13,587 nucleotides of DNA from an uncultured Bacteroidales bacterium. GTDB taxonomy: Bacteria > Bacteroidota > Bacteroidia > Bacteroidales > Paludibacteraceae. The notes below the pieces were generated by a model. That model had not been told where the DNA came from, searched no databases, and saw nothing but the letters and a program-made list of their open reading frames with translations. Position numbers and translations under genes: made by a program. Where the stretch lies: positions 1 through 13,587 of the forward strand of contig USNU01000008.1 in the NCBI GenBank assembly GCA_900556095.1, read 5' to 3'. Shown one piece after another: positions 1-7,682 of this stretch; the stretch's first letter is position 1; each line of letters begins with the position of its first letter.

Positions 1-1343
1 GTAAGTACTCGGTCTATATCATCGACGAGGTACACATGCTCTCGGCAGGGGCATTCAATGCGTTGCTCAAAACTTTGGAGGAACCGCCCTCGTATGCAAT
101 ATTTATTTTGGCGACCACCGAGAAACACAAGGTATTGCCAACCATCTTAAGCCGCTGCCAAGTGTATGATTTCTCACGTATTACGATTGCCGATACGGTG
201 GCACACTTGCAGAATGTGGCTGAGAAAGAGGGCATCACCGTGAGCGAAGAAGCACTCAACGTGGTGGCGCAAAAAGCCGATGGCGGTATGCGCGATGCAC
301 TGAGTATCTTCGACCAATTGGTGTCGTTCTGCGGCAAAGAGATTACCTACGAGCGCACCATCGAGGTGTTGAACGTTCTGGATACTGAGTACTATTTCCG
401 CTTGACAGACTGCGCCTTGCGCAACGATGTGAGCGGGGCTTTGTTACTGCTCAACGAGGTGCTGCAAAAAGGCTTCGATGCAGGCAATTTTATTACGGGG
501 TTTGCGCAGCACCTGCGCGATGTGCTTGTGTCGAAGGACCCGCAGACAGTGCAACTGCTCGAAACATCGGATGCCATTCGTCAGCACTATGCTCAACAGG
601 CACAACAGTGTCCTCCATTATGGATATTTCGTGCGTTGGAGATTGTCAATACGTGCGACATCAACTACCGTACGGCACGCAATAAACGTCTGACGGTGGA
701 ATTGGCATTGGTGAAATTGGCGGCTCCCGTTGCGATGGCACCGCAACCACAGACACAACCCGTACAATCACAACCGCAGGCGGCTCATTCTGCAGCACAA
801 CCGGCTTTGCAGGTGCAGACCCCACGTCCCGCTCCTGCTCCAAAAGCCGCTCCGCAGATGTCGTCGATGCCGAATATCCCGCAGATACCCACAGTTCAGC
901 AAGTGCCTGTGGCGGATAGCGCAACCGCCCGTCCGCAAGCGGAACAACCACAACCCCAACCTGCTCCTCAAACCAACCGTACTACCCCTTTTACGGCTGA
1001 CCAATTCAATGACGCGTGGATTGGTCTGAGTACTCATTTCGCAGAGGAACCGCGTCTGCAGAGCCTGATTACAGACTATCGTCCTGCCTACAAAGGCACT
1101 ATGCCTATCCAGGTGAAAATGCCTAATCCATGGCAGTTGGACGAACTGAAGCATAATTTGCCCGCCATATACCGTTTGTTGCGCGATAAACTGCAAAACG
1201 ACTCTATTGAATTTGAACTGACGCTTGCGCAATATACTCGTACGCAAATGGCATTTACCGACGAGGAAAGATATAAAGTCATGTTAGAGGAAAATCCCGC
1301 ACTCGGGTCATTAAAAACCGCCTTGGATTTGCAATTGGATTGA
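1..1343 (+). CDS. dnaX: DNA polymerase III subunit gamma/tau, 3' part (5' end outside window)
   Basis: This is the ATPase subunit of the replicative clamp loader, which loads the beta sliding clamp and tethers the polymerase cores. The reading frame is open from base 3, so the start, the P-loop and the zinc-binding region lie upstream; 446 residues are visible. Visible residues 5-13 are the Walker B segment (YIIDEVHML). LEEPP (25-29) and the sensor/arginine-finger stretch ATTEKHKVLPTILSRC (about 37-52) follow, all characteristic of DnaX. Helical clamp-loader domain III runs to about residue 235. A Pro/Gln/Ala-rich linker (about 240-328) then leads to a C-terminal domain (about 330-446) of the kind found in Bacteroidales DnaX. 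The stop TGA overlaps the next gene's ATG by one base, indicating translational coupling. I saw no A-AAA-AAG slippery heptamer for a frameshifted gamma form in the visible part. Confidence 0.95.
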   Translation, partial: KYSVYIIDEVHMLSAGAFNALLKTLEEPPSYAIFILATTEKHKVLPTILSRCQVYDFSRITIADTVAHLQNVAEKEGITVSEEALNVVAQKADGGMRDALSIFDQLVSFCGKEITYERTIEVLNVLDTEYYFRLTDCALRNDVSGALLLLNEVLQKGFDAGNFITGFAQHLRDVLVSKDPQTVQLLETSDAIRQHYAQQAQQCPPLWIFRALEIVNTCDINYRTARNKRLTVELALVKLAAPVAMAPQPQTQPVQSQPQAAHSAAQPALQVQTPRPAPAPKAAPQMSSMPNIPQIPTVQQVPVADSATARPQAEQPQPQPAPQTNRTTPFTADQFNDAWIGLSTHFAEEPRLQSLITDYRPAYKGTMPIQVKMPNPWQLDELKHNLPAIYRLLRDKLQNDSIEFELTLAQYTRTQMAFTDEERYKVMLEENPALGSLKTALDLQLD

Positions 1344-3049
1344 TGCAGTACGACCTGAAGAAATACTTGCCTACTACCCGCAAAGAATTGGATTTGCGTG
1401 GTTGGGACGAAGTGGACGTGATTCTGTTTAGTGGCGATGCGTATATCGACCATCCGCAGTTCGGGGCCGCCGTCATTGGGCGTGTGTTGGAGGCAGCGGG
1501 GTATCGTGTGGCTGTCGTGCCGCAACCCGATTGGCGCGGAGACCATCGTGATTTTACCAAACTTGGGCGACCACGCTTGTTCTTCGGTATCACGGCGGGC
1601 TCAATGGACTCGATGGTCAACCACTATACAGCCGCTCGGCGTCGGCGCTCTGATGATGCTTATACCCCTGATGGCAAGGCAGGTATGCGTCCCGACTATT
1701 GTACAATTACCTATTGTAAGATACTCAAGCAGCATTTCCCCGATGTTCCGGTGGTGATAGGCGGTATTGAGGCATCAATGCGCCGCTTGACTCACTACGA
1801 CTATTGGTCTGACCGCTTAATGCCCTCTATCCTTGTGGATTCGCAAGCCGACCTGCTCATCTATGGTATGGGCGAGCAGGCAATACTCGACATCGCTCGC
1901 CGTGGTATCAGTTGCGATATTCCGCAAACGGCTTATCTAACTGACCAACAGTCGGTTATCAATCAGCATACTATTCTCTTACACAGCCACGAGGAGGCGG
2001 TGCGGGACAAACGTTGCCATGCCGAGAACTTCCGCCTGATAGAAACCGAGAGCAACAAGATTCATCAGCAGACACTCGTGCAACCGGTAGGAAAACGTTT
2101 GGTGGTAGTCAATCCGTCCTATGAACCGATGACTACTGGAGGGTTAGATAAAATCTACGACCTGCCATTCCAATACCTCCCGCATCCTAAATACAAGGAT
2201 AAGCATATACCTGCCTACGAAATGATTCGTTTCTCTGTGTGTATGCATCGTGGGTGTTTCGGCGGATGTTCATTTTGTACTATATCTGCTCACCAAGGCA
2301 AACAAATCACGTCCCGTTCCAAAGCGTCCATCCTGCGTCAGATAGAACATTTGCAGACGCTGCCCGAATGGAGAGGTGTATTGAGCGATCTCGGTGGACC
2401 TTCGGCGAATATGTACGGAATGCAGGGGAAAGACCGCTCTCTGTGCGAGAAATGCGCCCGACCGAGTTGCCTGCAACCGCAGATTTGCAAGAACCTCAAT
2501 CAAGACTTCCGACCGCTCTTGGATATCTATCGCACGGTGGATAAACTGCCTTATATCCGCCACGCCTTTGTGGGGTCGGGCGTGCGCTACGACCTGATGT
2601 CAGAGGAATATGGGGAGCAACTTATTACACGCCATGTGAGTGGGCGGCTCAAGGTGGCTCCGGAGCATACCGCGCCCGATGTGTTGCACTTGATGCGCAA
2701 ACCCTCGTGGGAGCATTTCCTCCAATTCCGTGATTTCTTTTTGCGTATCAACGAGAAGGCGGGGATGCGACAGCAACTTATTCCTTATTTTATATCTTCT
2801 CACCCCGGTTGCACCAACCGCGATATGGCAAACCTTGCCGAATGGACAAAGCGAATGCATTACCACCCCGAGCAGGTGCAGGATTTTACCCCCACACCGA
2901 TGACGCTTTCGACCACGATGTTCTACACGGGACTCAACCCCTACACAATGAAACCTGTCTATGTGGCGCGTACTGAGCAAGAGAAAAAGCAACAAAACCA
3001 ATACTTCTTCTGGTGGAAAAATGAAAAAAAAGTATCACATAAATCCTGA
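1343..3049 (+). CDS. YgiQ family radical SAM protein
   Basis: A 568-residue protein of the YgiQ (UPF0313) radical SAM family, whose biochemical reaction is not established. The ATG at 1343 overlaps the dnaX stop; a TTG one codon upstream is also open but less likely. The N-terminus (LPTTRKELDLRGWDEVDVIL, then SGDAYIDHPQFG) is the YgiQ N-terminal domain, continuing into ITAGSMDSMVNHYTA and a DDAYTPDG motif. The 4Fe-4S/SAM motif CxxxCxxC is at Cys305, Cys309 and Cys312 (CFGGCSFC). A second cysteine group (CEKCARPSC) lies further on. The C-terminal part (APEHTAP, SSHPGC, DFTPTPMTLSTTM) is also family-typical. The protein ends soon after the YFFWWK segment, so much of the tail that longer members carry is missing. 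The last 29 nt overlap the next gene. Confidence 0.95.
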   Translation: MQYDLKKYLPTTRKELDLRGWDEVDVILFSGDAYIDHPQFGAAVIGRVLEAAGYRVAVVPQPDWRGDHRDFTKLGRPRLFFGITAGSMDSMVNHYTAARRRRSDDAYTPDGKAGMRPDYCTITYCKILKQHFPDVPVVIGGIEASMRRLTHYDYWSDRLMPSILVDSQADLLIYGMGEQAILDIARRGISCDIPQTAYLTDQQSVINQHTILLHSHEEAVRDKRCHAENFRLIETESNKIHQQTLVQPVGKRLVVVNPSYEPMTTGGLDKIYDLPFQYLPHPKYKDKHIPAYEMIRFSVCMHRGCFGGCSFCTISAHQGKQITSRSKASILRQIEHLQTLPEWRGVLSDLGGPSANMYGMQGKDRSLCEKCARPSCLQPQICKNLNQDFRPLLDIYRTVDKLPYIRHAFVGSGVRYDLMSEEYGEQLITRHVSGRLKVAPEHTAPDVLHLMRKPSWEHFLQFRDFFLRINEKAGMRQQLIPYFISSHPGCTNRDMANLAEWTKRMHYHPEQVQDFTPTPMTLSTTMFYTGLNPYTMKPVYVARTEQEKKQQNQYFFWWKNEKKVSHKS

Positions 3050-3986
3050 AACCCTTGCTTTGGAGCGTATAGAGCATGGTCTGCTCTATTGGTTGCGGCG
3101 GTCTGGATGGTATCTGATCGGCGGTATCTGTTTGGGATTCGTCTTTTTCTTGATATATTTCTATTTCTTCCCTTCTCCGCGCGAGGCACAACTGCAACAG
3201 AAAAACAAGAACCTCGAGGCGCAAGTGGAACTGCTTGGTAAGCAGGTAGAACAAATGCAGGTGGTAATGCAAGACCTCGGACAACGCGATGAGAATCTTT
3301 ATCGTGTCCTCTTTGGAGCCGAACCGATTCCCCTTAATGTGCGCACGGGGGCTACTCATCGTATTGCTTATTATGACTCTATCGCCAAGATGACTAACTC
3401 GCAATTAGTGAGCGACTTGACACGGAAAATAGATGTGTTGGAACGCGAAATCTATACGCAAGCACGGTCCTATGATGAACTGCTTGAATTAGCAAAAACA
3501 CAAGAGGGGCGTATGGAGAATATCCCTGCTATTCAACCCGTTCTCAATCAAAACCTCAAGCGTGTGGCTTCGGGCTATGGGGTGCGTATAGACCCTGTTT
3601 ATCATGTGCGCCGTTTCCATTCTGGGATGGACTTTACCGCTCCGGTCGGTACGGATGTCTATGCCACGGGCAACGGGCAGGTGGAATTTGTGGGATGGAA
3701 ACAAGGTTATGGCAACACGGTTATTGTAAATCACGGGTTTGGATATACTACGCTTTATGCACACTTGTATAAGTCGTTGGTTCGTCCGGGGGAGAAAGTG
3801 AAACGCAGTGATGTCATCGCCCTTGTCGGCAACACGGGGAAATCTACAGGCCCGCACCTCCACTATGAGGTACGCTACCAAGACAAACCTGTTGACCCGC
3901 GCAATTTCTATTTCTACGACCTCTCGCCGGAAGAATATGATCAGATGGTGCAATTGAGTAACAACTTCGGCGATATGCTTGACTAA
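3021..3986 (+). CDS. Membrane-anchored M23 family metallopeptidase
   Basis: A 321-residue zinc endopeptidase of the M23 (LytM/lysostaphin-like) family, expected to cleave peptide cross-links of peptidoglycan in the periplasm or to act as a scaffold for such enzymes. The ATG at 3021 is chosen over an upstream in-frame ATG (2961) because MKKKYHINPETL matches family N-termini. Residues 29-50 form a single membrane helix. Residues about 54-90 are a predicted coiled coil. Residues about 180-305 are the M23 domain with all expected zinc and catalytic residues: His200 and Asp204 (HSGMD), His248 (YAHL), and His279/His281 (HLH). It overlaps the ygiQ-type gene by 29 nt, so it is probably in the dnaX operon. 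No obvious intrinsic terminator follows it. Confidence 0.92.
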   Translation: MKKKYHINPETLALERIEHGLLYWLRRSGWYLIGGICLGFVFFLIYFYFFPSPREAQLQQKNKNLEAQVELLGKQVEQMQVVMQDLGQRDENLYRVLFGAEPIPLNVRTGATHRIAYYDSIAKMTNSQLVSDLTRKIDVLEREIYTQARSYDELLELAKTQEGRMENIPAIQPVLNQNLKRVASGYGVRIDPVYHVRRFHSGMDFTAPVGTDVYATGNGQVEFVGWKQGYGNTVIVNHGFGYTTLYAHLYKSLVRPGEKVKRSDVIALVGNTGKSTGPHLHYEVRYQDKPVDPRNFYFYDLSPEEYDQMVQLSNNFGDMLD

Positions 3987-4015
3987 TTCACAATTTCTGA
4001 TTTCCCTGTTCTTTC

Positions 4016-4037
4016 CCTGTGGATACCCTGAGGATAG
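4016..4037. repeat. Two imperfect 11-bp tandem units
   Basis: CCTGTGGATAC is followed directly by CCTGAGGATAG (two differences in 11). It lies in the spacer between the M23 gene and the tRNA. No coding function is visible. Confidence 0.6.
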
Positions 4038-4048
4038 CCTTCCATTAC

Positions 4049-4076
4049 GCATTGTGCATTGTGCATTGCGCATTGA
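4049..4076. repeat. Four 7-bp tandem units (GCATTGN)
   Basis: GCATTGT, GCATTGT, GCATTGC and GCATTGA follow in line. Heptamer arrays of this type are, from my knowledge, frequent in Bacteroidales intergenic DNA and produce spurious antisense ORFs that begin MRNAQCTMRN. They probably expand and contract by replication slippage. Confidence 0.8.
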
Positions 4077-4080
4077 AAAG

Positions 4081-4102
4081 TCATGTGGATGTCATGTGGA
4101 TA
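4081..4102. repeat. Two 11-bp tandem units (TCATGTGGATG/A)
   Basis: TCATGTGGATG and TCATGTGGATA are adjacent and differ only in the last base. The core TGTGGAT is shared with the first unit at 4016. Confidence 0.7.
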
Positions 4103-4123
4103 GCAAGTCCGGAATGGCAGGGT

Positions 4124-4148
4124 AATTGTTAATTTTTAATTGTTAATT
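4124..4148. repeat. Direct repeat AATTGTTAATT, twice with a TTT spacer
   Basis: Two identical 11-bp AT-rich copies at 4124-4134 and 4138-4148 lie just upstream of the tRNA promoter. They could act as an AT-rich upstream element or be another slippage repeat. Confidence 0.7.
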
Positions 4149-4159
4149 ATCACTCCCGC

Positions 4160-4190
4160 TTGCGTATTTCAAAAAAAAGCAGTACCTTTG
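4160..4190 (+). promoter_or_regulatory. Bacteroidota-type promoter of tRNA-Pro
   Basis: TTG at 4160-4162 (-33 box) is followed after exactly 20 nt by TACCTTTG at 4183-4190, a full match to the -7 box TAnnTTTG. Transcription would start near 4197, about 20 nt before the tRNA. Confidence 0.8.
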
Positions 4191-4216
4191 CACTCGCTTT
4201 TGAGATATAGAGCATT

Positions 4217-4291
4217 CGGGATATAGTTCAGCCCGGTTAGAATGCCTGCTTTGGGAGCAGGAGGTCGTGAGTTCGAATCTCGCTATCCCGA
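4217..4291 (+). tRNA. tRNA-Pro (anticodon UGG)
   Basis: The cloverleaf can be drawn completely. The acceptor stem CGGGATA (4217-4223) pairs with TATCCCG (4284-4290), with discriminator A at 4291. The D stem is GTTC/GAAT. The anticodon stem CCTGC/GCAGG encloses loop TTTGGGA with anticodon TGG at 4252-4254. The T stem GTGAG/CTCGC has loop TTCGAAT. The CCA end is not encoded. It has its own promoter upstream and a strong terminator 10 nt downstream, so it is a single-gene transcription unit. Confidence 0.97.
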
Positions 4292-4301
4292 CTGGTTTAG
4301 G

Positions 4302-4346
4302 ACAAATAGCACGTTACGGTTTTGCGTAATGTGCTGTTTGTTTTTT
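4302..4346 (+). terminator. Intrinsic terminator of tRNA-Pro
   Basis: A 17-bp stem pairs 4302-4318 (ACAAATAGCACGTTACG) with 4325-4341 (CGTAATGTGCTGTTTGT), with only two G-U wobbles and no mismatch, around the 6-nt loop GTTTTG. A run of T (4341-4346) follows. This separates the tRNA from the PUL-like operon. Confidence 0.9.
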
Positions 4347-4553
4347 GTACCATTATTTTCTGGCGCAGAGTCGGGTAGATGTGGATTTTTCTGGTGCGGA
4401 AAGGCGTATTCGGTGAGGAAAACACCATTTGCCCATCTCTTGAATGTCCACTTTTTGGTATGTGTACATCTGAATATGTTGCCTGAAAATCAGCATGTTG
4501 TGAAAAATATGTTATAAAACATACCACTTCAAGCCCACATCTATGCAAAATGG
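4347..4553. other. Non-coding upstream region of the PUL-like operon
   Basis: No credible gene is seen in the roughly 310 nt between the tRNA terminator and the susC start. This upstream part holds several short dyads (ATGT-GT-ACAT at 4460-4469, CTGA-AAA-TCAG at 4483-4493, and the better one at 4508-4523) and repeated TATGTT hexamers (4475, 4508). It is the natural place for activator binding. Confidence 0.5.
4508..4523. promoter_or_regulatory. Perfect inverted repeat TATGTT-ATAA-AACATA, possible operator
   Basis: Two 6-bp arms are perfectly complementary around a 4-bp spacer. The centre lies about 76 bp upstream of the predicted start site of the operon and 30 bp before the -33 box, a position suited to a dimeric activator. 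The regulator is not in the window, so function is inferred. Confidence 0.4.
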
Positions 4554-4585
4554 TTTGTTCATAGAGTTTTATTGTAGTAATTTTG
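4554..4585 (+). promoter_or_regulatory. Bacteroidota-type promoter of the susC-like operon
   Basis: TTTG (4554-4557), 20 nt, then TAATTTTG (4578-4585) matches both consensus boxes and the spacing exactly. Transcription would start near 4592, giving a leader of about 69 nt. The leader is AT-rich with no Shine-Dalgarno sequence before the ATG at 4661, as is usual in this phylum. Confidence 0.82.
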
Positions 4586-4660
4586 CAACGGAAAGCCAGA
4601 AAGCACATTTCGTTCGTATTTTTGGAATGTCTCGGATTATAACTAATTATTACAACTAAC

Positions 4661-7600
4661 ATGAAACACAAACTACTTCTCTTTTCCGCGCTATTATTTG
4701 CCAACATAGCAGCGATGGCAGATGTGGTGGTCAGCGGTGTAGTTACCGACCGACAGCAAGAGCCTGTGATTGGTGCCAGCGTATTGGAAAAAGGTACAGG
4801 AAATGGTACTGTAACCGACTTTGATGGTCGGTTTACGCTCAGCGTGAGCAGCGAGCAAGCCACGCTCGTTATCAGTTATGTGGGTATGAAATCCACCGAG
4901 GTCTCTGCACATGCCAAGAGTCCCGTATCAATTGTATTGCAAGATGATACCGAGGCTTTGGATGAGGTGGTGGTTATTGGTTACGGTACGCAAAAGAAAC
5001 GCGATGTAACAACCGCTATCTCGTCGGTTTCAACTGAAGACATTGAGAAACTTCCTATCACAAGTGCCGCACAGGCAATGCAGGGGAAGGCTGCTGGTGT
5101 TACCGTAGTGAAACCAAACGGTCAGCCGGGTGCTGGTATGGTCGTACGCGTGCGCGGTACAACATCTCTGAATGCCAGCAACGACCCGCTCTATGTGGTG
5201 GACGGAGTGCCGATGACCAATATCGATTTCCTCGCACCCAATGACATTGAGTCAATGCAGATTCTCAAAGATGCTTCTTCTGCCGCAATCTATGGTTCGC
5301 GTGCGGCTAATGGTGTGATTATGATTACCACGAAAGCCGGCAGCAAGAGTAAAGAGAAAATGCACGTGGCGTTCTCTATGTATGGAGGTTGGACACAGGT
5401 GACCAATCGTATGGAGAGTCTTAACTATGAGCAATATAAGGAGTACCTTGCCGACCTCGGTTCAACGGTAGTGCTACCCGACGGTTTGAAGGACGAAACC
5501 AATTGGTTTGATGAAACCTATAAGACCGGTTCTACGCAGAATTATCAGGTATCCGTTAATGGTAGCACCGACAAAGTAAACTACTATATGTCAGGCGGAT
5601 ATGCCAACGAGGGTGGGGTAATTCAAACAACCAAATTCGCACGCTACAATTTCCGTACCGCGCTTGATGCCGAAATCACCAAGTGGCTGAACGTAGGCGG
5701 CAATGTAGCCTACGCCTACAGCGACAACGAAGGCACCATTTCCTCCGGTACGGGTGCTAACCGTGGCGGATTGGTATTGTCGGTTATCAACACGCCGACC
5801 TACGCACCTATATACGATCCTGAGAATCCGAATCATTACTATACTAATTTCTATGGTGTGAGCAACATCACACACCCGCTGGAAAATATCGAACGATATA
5901 AGAATCAGCACGATAAACAACACCGCCTTGTAGCAAGCGGAAAAGGTATCTTCACTCTATATGATACCAAAAAGTTTAATCGTTCCGATAATTACACACA
6001 TTCACTGAAATTCACAACTACCTTTACGGAGGATTTGAAGATGGTGAATTTTACTTCGTTCCTTGACCCGGACAAGACTTCGTGGGGGCGTAATCAATAC
6101 GGCGAAGGTACTGACCGCCGCACGTCCGACCTCGTAACGGTATGGGATAACGTGCTGAGTTACAATACACAACTCGGTAAGAATAACCTTGATGTGATGC
6201 TTGGTTCGTCGTACACCCATTCGATGTACACCTATTCCAATATCCAAGGCAGCCACTATGCCGATGGTACTATTGAGACGTTGAATGCAGCCAATAAAAT
6301 AGATCCGGGTGCAACCTCCACAACTGCTAGCGAGTGGGCGATTATGTCGGCTTTTGCGCGTGTGAGTTACAACTATGATTCGCGTTACCTATTGTCTGTG
6401 AATTTCCGTGCGGACGGTTCTTCCAAACTCGCACCGGGACATCGCTGGGGCTATTTCCCGTCTGCCAGTGCGGCATGGCGTATCTCGGGCGAGGAGTTTA
6501 TGAAAGATGTTACATGGATTGACGACTTGAAGATCCGCGGTGGCTGGGGACAGACCGGTAACCAAGCAGGGATTGGCGACTATGCATACCTTGAACGCTA
6601 TAACATCAACCGCCAGAACTGGTGGGAGACAGGTAAGGAACACGCCGTTCCTACTTATAGTCAGGCTTCGCTCCGCAATACTGACCTCACGTGGGAAACT
6701 ACCTCGCAGACCAACGTTGGCTTGGATTGGACGCTGTTGCACAACCGTTTGACATTCAATTTTGATTGGTACTACAAGAAAACCACTAATATGCTGATGT
6801 GGGTAAGCCTGCCTGCCGGTTCGGCTGCCGTATCATCGATACAGCGCAACGAGGGTGAAATGACCAACACGGGTGTGGAATTTTCTATCACTTCGCACAA
6901 CTTCGTGCGCAAGAATTTCCAATGGGATACTCAATTCAATATCTCGCACAACAAGAACCGTCTTGACAAACTGGCTACCAGCCAGGTCTATTACGATGCC
7001 AAGGTGACCGATGTGCTGGCTGATTACTGCGTGCGCAATACGCCAGGGATGCCGCTCGGATCGTTCTACGGCTACAAGACAGGTGGAGTGGACCCCGAGA
7101 CGGGCGAACTTATTTATTTGGACGTGAACGGCGATGGGGAGGTAACGGCTGCCGACCGTACATATATTGGAGACCCGAATCCCGATTTTACTTTTGGTAT
7201 GACCAACACGTTCCGTTTCTATGGCGTAACCATTAGTTTCCTGCTCCAAGGTTCGTATGGTAACGACATTTTCAATGCCGGGCGTATTGAGACAGAGGGT
7301 ATGTATGATGCAAAGAACCAGTCGGTTCGCGTACTCGACCGCTGGCGTCGTCCGGGTATGGAAACCTCTATTCCGAAGGCAGGTTTCGATATGAAGGTGA
7401 GCGATTACTTTGTAGAGGACGGTTCGTATATCCGCCTCAAAGACCTCACTATCGGCTATGAGTTCTCGGGCAAATGGATGCAGAAAATAGGTATGAGCCG
7501 CTTGCAACCCTATTTCTCGGCACAAAACCTGCTCACGCTCACCCGCTATCTCGGTATGGACCCCGAAGTGAACCAAAACGGCAATTCGGGTACGGTACAA

Positions 7601-7666
7601 GGGCTTGACTACGGTACCTACCCGCAAACCCGCAGTTTCGTACTCGGTATTAATATCGAATTCTAA
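4661..7666 (+). CDS. SusC/RagA family TonB-dependent outer-membrane transporter
   Basis: A 1001-residue outer-membrane transporter, a usual length for the family, expected to import oligosaccharides or other large nutrients using TonB energy. The signal peptide is residues 1-20 (MKHKLLLFSALLFANIAAMA). Residues about 22-98 are a carboxypeptidase-D-like regulatory domain (GVVTDRQQEPVIGASV, DFDGRFTL, ISYVG). DEVVVIGYG at 101-109 is the TonB box region. The plug follows to about 230 and ends in the SusC/RagA signature GSRAANGVIMITTKAG (from 212). The rest is the 22-strand barrel, with a family-typical DVNGDGEVTAADRTYIGDPN stretch near 821 and the terminal strand ending in Phe. There is no STN domain, so an ECF sigma/anti-sigma relay through this protein is unlikely. 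It is first in the operon, 16 nt before the susD-like gene. Confidence 0.97.
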   Translation: MKHKLLLFSALLFANIAAMADVVVSGVVTDRQQEPVIGASVLEKGTGNGTVTDFDGRFTLSVSSEQATLVISYVGMKSTEVSAHAKSPVSIVLQDDTEALDEVVVIGYGTQKKRDVTTAISSVSTEDIEKLPITSAAQAMQGKAAGVTVVKPNGQPGAGMVVRVRGTTSLNASNDPLYVVDGVPMTNIDFLAPNDIESMQILKDASSAAIYGSRAANGVIMITTKAGSKSKEKMHVAFSMYGGWTQVTNRMESLNYEQYKEYLADLGSTVVLPDGLKDETNWFDETYKTGSTQNYQVSVNGSTDKVNYYMSGGYANEGGVIQTTKFARYNFRTALDAEITKWLNVGGNVAYAYSDNEGTISSGTGANRGGLVLSVINTPTYAPIYDPENPNHYYTNFYGVSNITHPLENIERYKNQHDKQHRLVASGKGIFTLYDTKKFNRSDNYTHSLKFTTTFTEDLKMVNFTSFLDPDKTSWGRNQYGEGTDRRTSDLVTVWDNVLSYNTQLGKNNLDVMLGSSYTHSMYTYSNIQGSHYADGTIETLNAANKIDPGATSTTASEWAIMSAFARVSYNYDSRYLLSVNFRADGSSKLAPGHRWGYFPSASAAWRISGEEFMKDVTWIDDLKIRGGWGQTGNQAGIGDYAYLERYNINRQNWWETGKEHAVPTYSQASLRNTDLTWETTSQTNVGLDWTLLHNRLTFNFDWYYKKTTNMLMWVSLPAGSAAVSSIQRNEGEMTNTGVEFSITSHNFVRKNFQWDTQFNISHNKNRLDKLATSQVYYDAKVTDVLADYCVRNTPGMPLGSFYGYKTGGVDPETGELIYLDVNGDGEVTAADRTYIGDPNPDFTFGMTNTFRFYGVTISFLLQGSYGNDIFNAGRIETEGMYDAKNQSVRVLDRWRRPGMETSIPKAGFDMKVSDYFVEDGSYIRLKDLTIGYEFSGKWMQKIGMSRLQPYFSAQNLLTLTRYLGMDPEVNQNGNSGTVQGLDYGTYPQTRSFVLGINIEF

Positions 7667-7682
7667 TTAGGAGACCCACAAT

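Noticed and set aside
420..480. Programmed frameshift site in dnaX (GCAAAAAGG near 464)
   Set aside because: It does not form an X-XXY-YYZ heptamer in the reading frame and no stimulatory hairpin is evident.
3489..4073. 194-residue minus-strand ORF starting in the 7-bp repeats
   Set aside because: It is antisense to the M23 gene and its start (MRNAQCTMRN) is translated repeat; a shadow ORF.
4217..4291. tRNA-Pro as attachment site of an integrated island carrying the PUL
   Set aside because: No second copy of the tRNA 3' end and no integrase is seen in the window; the terminator and promoter arrangement is orderly.
4242..4517. 91-residue ORF beginning MPALGAGGREFESRYPD
   Set aside because: Its start lies inside the tRNA-Pro gene and it runs through the terminator; this translation is a known tRNA artefact and the rest has no protein-like features.
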